A stretch of 22,751 bases of DNA, taken from the NCBI GenBank assembly GCA_015852425.1, contig JAAAIG010000644.1, positions 1 to 22,751 of the forward strand. The letters are read 5' to 3'. The translations under genes were made by a program, and so were the position numbers. Of this stretch, positions 19,716-22,751 are shown one piece after another; the stretch's first letter is position 1; the number at the start of each line of letters is the position of its first letter. The notes beneath the pieces were generated by a model. That model worked only from the letters and a program-made list of their open reading frames with translations, was not told the origin of the DNA and did not search any database. The stretch comes from Gryganskiella cystojenkinii (taxonomy: Eukaryota > Mortierellomycota > Mortierellomycetes > Mortierellales > Mortierellaceae).

Positions 19716-21149
19716 TTACTTTCCGGGAACACCACGAAGGGGACCGGCCTCAGTACCGAACAACTTTGTGGCCTCCAAGAAATCGTCCGAGTCCATGGTA
19801 TCGAGAGTTTGAAGTTCTTTGCGAACATAGTCGACCAAGATGGCGATTTGTGCTGGTGATCCACTTGAGGTGAACAAGTTTCTATTCGTCGTAAGGTCGC
19901 AACGGACGGTTTGAATTCTTTTTGTTAGTTGTCCTGCTTAGATACGAAAAGCCTAACGAATGGAGTGCAGTTCCGAAGCAAGATTCTCACCTCCAAAGAG
20001 CAGCTGCCATGACGGGATCATCCTTGCACATGCCCTCGTCGTAGGCGAGAACACCTCCGTGGAACTGTGCCAAAAAATCGTGCATATAAGTGGTAATAAT
20101 ACGTCCCGATGAGATCTAAACAGGTAGGAAGGGGTTTTTTTAAAGAAAAGAACAAGATTAATATAATCCTATGAGGCTGTTTTCCATCCTTTGATCAAGA
20201 AACAACATGGCTTCCATACGGGGTTCGATCCAGTGTCATACCTTGTGATTATATCTCATGCGGTCCTCGATGTCGTGGAAGAAGTGGTTGACCAATTGTT
20301 GCTGAAAGACCTTTCCGTGGTTCTCTGCTCTGATACGAACCATCAACAACCAAACGTGCAAATGTGTGATCGAGAACCAAGTCTGGAAGTTGTCGGGCAA
20401 TCCGCAGGCTATATCGTAAAAAAAAAAAAGGAATCAAGAAAGAAAAAAAAATGAAAGGGTCAGAGGTCCGTCAAGATCCAAAGGCGACAAACGCGAAGAA
20501 TCATTCCCGATAAACGTACTGTCGATCCAGAAGGAGCGCTTCTCCTGCAATTGAGCGGCACAGATCTCATAGAAACGATGGGTCGAACGCATGGCAGTCT
20601 GACTAACAGTGTAATGACCGGTGACCTTGGCAAGTGTACGCAAAAGTCCTCCGTAGAGTCCTGTTGCCTCCTTTGGGTCTGATGTTGTTGTTGATGGCGA
20701 TGACTCCTTTGACTCTGAGGTGGGTGCGGTCTTTGATGAAAGGTTCCATGATGAAATAGCAAAGGCCTATAATAGATGTTGGGGAGACAAGGGGAGACAA
20801 GGGGAGAATCAGCGGCTTTTCCCTGGATCAGCGAGAATAATCCTGCTCCTTAGAAGATGCCATTTTTCCTTTTCTTGGTTCATACCCTTGTGCTGTTGAG
20901 TGTAATGTTCCTCGAGACTGGAGTCCTGACGGCGCTCTAAAGTGAGTCCACGTTGGGAAGGATTACAACAAGAGTTAGCAGTCGATAATGGACCAGGAAT
21001 GTCGCCCTGGATATTCACATGATCAATGGACAATGCAGGTATTCAATCTATTCCGTCTCCTGGTGTAAACGGTTGAATACTATCCAAGCGAACAAACGTA
21101 CGCGTGCAGCCTGCAAAGTGGAGCGGGCAATGAGAGTCGAGGGTGCCAT
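19716..21149 (-). CDS. CBP3: Cytochrome bc1 assembly factor CBP3/UQCC1
   Basis: Five exons on the minus strand (21149-21102, 20766-20520, 20408-20242, 20115-19991, 19881-19716) join in phase to give 250 residues. Donors are GTACGT, GTACGT, GTATGA and GTGAGA. The start MAPSTLIARSTLQAAR looks like a mitochondrial presequence. The ubiquinol-cytochrome c chaperone domain spans about 60-240: GLYGGLLRTLAKVTGHY, GLPDNFQTWFSITHLHVWLL (101-120), KVFQQQLVNHFFHDIEDRM, MHDFLAQFHGGVLAYDEG, and AALWRNLF (192-199). Cbp3 with Cbp6 binds the mitoribosome exit and newly made cytochrome b and so starts complex III assembly. The intron 1 model (335 bp) is the weakest part: an open stretch inside it (about 20886-21005) cannot be joined in phase. 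The C-terminus is shorter than in yeast. Confidence 0.88.
20781..20807. repeat. 10-bp tandem repeat in CBP3 intron 1
   Basis: GGGGAGACAA occurs twice in direct tandem and then in part (GGGGAGA). It lies just upstream, on the minus strand, of the intron 1 acceptor. No function is apparent. Confidence 0.7.
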
Positions 21150-21275
21150 GATAAGAGTAATGGGAAGAGAGGATAAAGTCTAATGAATGAAAGAAGACAG
21201 GAGGAGAGATCTCTTGTTGTTTTTTAGTGTTTCCTCACTCTCTCTTCGGAATCCTAACCCGTCGCTCATTAATGA

Positions 21276-21597
21276 CTAAGTGACTGCTTTTCTTCGAATA
21301 CGGGCTTTTCGGGGAACTATGCGGTTGACGATCTTTGAGCTCTGTGGCGCCAACCGCGACATTGAGGCTCCACTTCTGAAAGGAAGAGTTAGACAACTTG
21401 TCAAATGAAAAAAAACAGAGAAAAAGAGAAAAAGAAGAAGAGATGAGGGAAACTGGAGACGACCAGAACGGGTAATCGGGTCAGAAGCAGCTCTGGGATG
21501 CAAACGGATATCATCAAACGCGTCCACTATAGACAGCGCAGCTAACGCAGCCAACACGAACAGCGCAGCTTGATCCTTCTGCGTCTTACTTTGCCAT
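21276..21597 (-). CDS. Possible small membrane protein, frame interrupted
   Basis: On the minus strand an ATG at 21597 is followed by GCAAAG and then TAA. If one T of AAAGTAAG is removed, the frame continues as a plausible small protein: basic start MAKKTQKDQ, one hydrophobic segment (AALFVLAALAALSIV), then DAFDDIRLHPRAASDPITRS. A 78-bp intron (21453-21376) with a CTAAC branch site and TTTCAG acceptor may follow; its donor GTTTCC is weak. The second exon would end in a basic tail (KIVNRIVPRKARIRRKAVT) with the stop at 21276-21278. This would be about 80 residues. The product is not recognised. It may instead be a 5' non-coding part of the CBP3 transcript, a real broken gene, or chance. Confidence 0.28.
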
Positions 21598-22129
21598 CCT
21601 CACCTCGCGTAGCCCTCGTCGCCATCAACCTTTACGCAGCTTAATTCTCACTGGTATTTAAACCCGTTAATCATTAGAACGTACTATTAAATCCTCTTCG
21701 ATCTGTTGCATGGGAGTACTTCAGAGAGCCGACCCTGACACATGACAGTGGTCAGAGCCAAATCATGAAAATCTAGTAGATGAAACGATCAAGGTACTGT
21801 GACAATTGAGCACGAGGGCCAATATCTCTGGGGACCTCAGCGAGATCGCGTTGTGTTTGGTGGAAAAACTAGATTATGATTCAATGACGGATAGCAGTGC
21901 ACGTCTTCTCTGGAAGATTATTTACATGCCTCGAATGTCTTTGCCCCACCCACTCTTCTTAATCCTCTAGCCGTGCCGATAGTTTACAATAGACGAGCCC
22001 TTCTTTCCGTCGCAATCGGCACATGGCTATAATTGTGACATTTACTTTTGATTCTTTCTCCCTCCCATGGCTATCGAACACAAGGGTATCAAAGTTGTTT
22101 GATTTTGCGATAATATTATTATTCTTTAT
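21598..22129. other. Gene-free region
   Basis: No gene is supported here. The 532 bp are of mixed composition, with AT-rich parts near 21655-21690 and 22100-22130. Open frames are short and lack recognisable content, and no tRNA or other RNA fold was seen. The region may include the decayed 3' end of the neighbouring LRR pseudogene. Confidence 0.4.
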
Positions 22130-22751
22130 TATAACGTTCAATGTTCTCAATCTCAAAATGGTCAGAGAGGTGTTAGTCATGAGTATTTCAGCCAATGCCC
22201 AAGCTCTATTGTCTCCGATTGGGTTTTCCTCAAGTTTAAAGTTGCTAGAGTCGAGTCGTTCTTGAGCGCCATTCAGACTGGTGCCTGTGCTCCGTTATCT
22301 TGAACCGCGTTGGACTCTAAATTCAAAGTGTTAGAGCCAAATTGGTCTCAAAAGCCCCAGACAATGCCTGAGATACGTTGTCTCCAATGAGGTTTAACCT
22401 CAAGTCCTAGTAGGTCACGATTGAGTTAGTCTTGAGTGCCTCGGACAGTGCTTGAGCTCCATTGTCTCCTGTTGAGCTTCCAACCGAGAGAGTGGTCAGA
22501 GTTGAGTTGATCTTAAGTGCCGTGGATTGCGCTTGAGCTCCACTTTCTCCGATCGAGTTGGATCCCAAGTCCAAGTGGTCAGAGTCTAGTTTATTTGATT
22601 GCCTTAGTCACTGCCTGGGCTCTGTTGGATTTGATCTTGTTGAATGCCAGGTTCAAAGTGATGAGAGTAGCGTTAGTCTTGAGTGCCGTGGACAGGGCCT
22701 GAGCACCGTGGGATTCGATCAGGTTTCTAGCCAAGTCCAAAGTGGTCAGAG
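22130..22751 (-). pseudogene. Decayed leucine-rich-repeat gene (RNI type), cut by window edge
   Basis: Read on the minus strand, eight copies of a unit of about 84 bp (28 residues) follow each other; the codons for the LTTL start of each unit lie at about 22749, 22665, 22582, 22499, 22418, 22335, 22248 and 22165 and run downward. The unit resembles LTTLDLxxNxIxxxGAQALS followed by xALKTNxT, the ribonuclease-inhibitor-like LRR. Units 1 and 2 are clean until a TAA after AVTKAIK; a one-base loss follows in unit 3; a TAG interrupts unit 5; unit 6 has stops and a shift. Spacing varies between 81 and 87 bp. The array therefore no longer codes. Proteins made of this repeat are abundant in Mortierella-type fungi, to my knowledge. 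The 5' part lies beyond the right edge. Confidence 0.8.

Noticed and set aside
20210..20240. GGTTCGATCC, like a tRNA B-box
   Set aside because: It is one base short of the usual GGTTCGANTCC, no A-box or cloverleaf could be drawn upstream, and it lies inside a well-supported CBP3 intron.
20809..21033. Open minus-strand stretch considered as an extra CBP3 exon
   Set aside because: Every available GT donor in the open frame leaves phase 1, while the next exon must be entered in phase 0; skipping it gives a consistent reading frame and a good presequence.
1..22751. Mobile element, CRISPR array or biosynthetic gene cluster
   Set aside because: No transposase, reverse transcriptase, terminal repeats, spaced direct repeats or co-directed biosynthetic genes were seen; the gene set is eukaryotic housekeeping.

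Overview
The window looks like nuclear DNA from an early-diverging fungus, most likely Mortierellomycotina (Mortierella or a relative). That placement is inferred from several traits: short introns with CTAAC-like branch sites, pyrimidine-rich 5' leaders, serine/asparagine/glutamine-rich insertions in otherwise conserved proteins, F-box/LRR genes, and a decayed array of 28-residue ribonuclease-inhibitor-type LRRs. Nothing bacterial, viral or transposon-like was recognised. All gene models are hand-built from reading frame, splice-site phase and family resemblance; none has been checked by search or RNA data.

Layout: (1) 69-932 (+), a hexapeptide-repeat acetyltransferase, convergent with (2) 1118-1699 (-), a small secreted cystatin-type protein. 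(3) 2627-4219 (+) and 4741-5838 (+), two unrelated-looking F-box proteins in tandem. (4) 6167-8797 (+), an 837-residue protein of unknown function with one intron, convergent with (5) 9053-10201 (-), a COQ10 START-domain protein carrying two large insertions. (6) A 399-bp divergent promoter region, then 10601-17925 (+), a nine-exon MTMR14-type myotubularin phosphatase of about 1847 residues, including a GC-AG intron inside the active-site codons. (7) 18227-19455 (+), a five-exon SNRNP27-type spliceosomal protein, convergent with (8) 19716-21149 (-), a five-exon CBP3/UQCC1 cytochrome bc1 assembly factor. (9) 21276-21597 (-), a possible small membrane protein that needs a one-base correction. 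(10) 22130-22751 (-), an LRR pseudogene running off the right edge.

The genes are mostly independent housekeeping loci and do not form a pathway cluster. COQ10 (coenzyme Q) and CBP3 (cytochrome b assembly) both serve the respiratory chain around complex III, but they are 9 kb apart and I do not read this as a functional cluster. The most interesting points are the secreted cystatin, the expanded MTMR14 with its active-site GC-AG intron, the two insertions in COQ10, and the unrecognised 837-residue protein. I did not find convincing evidence of a wholly new multi-gene system.
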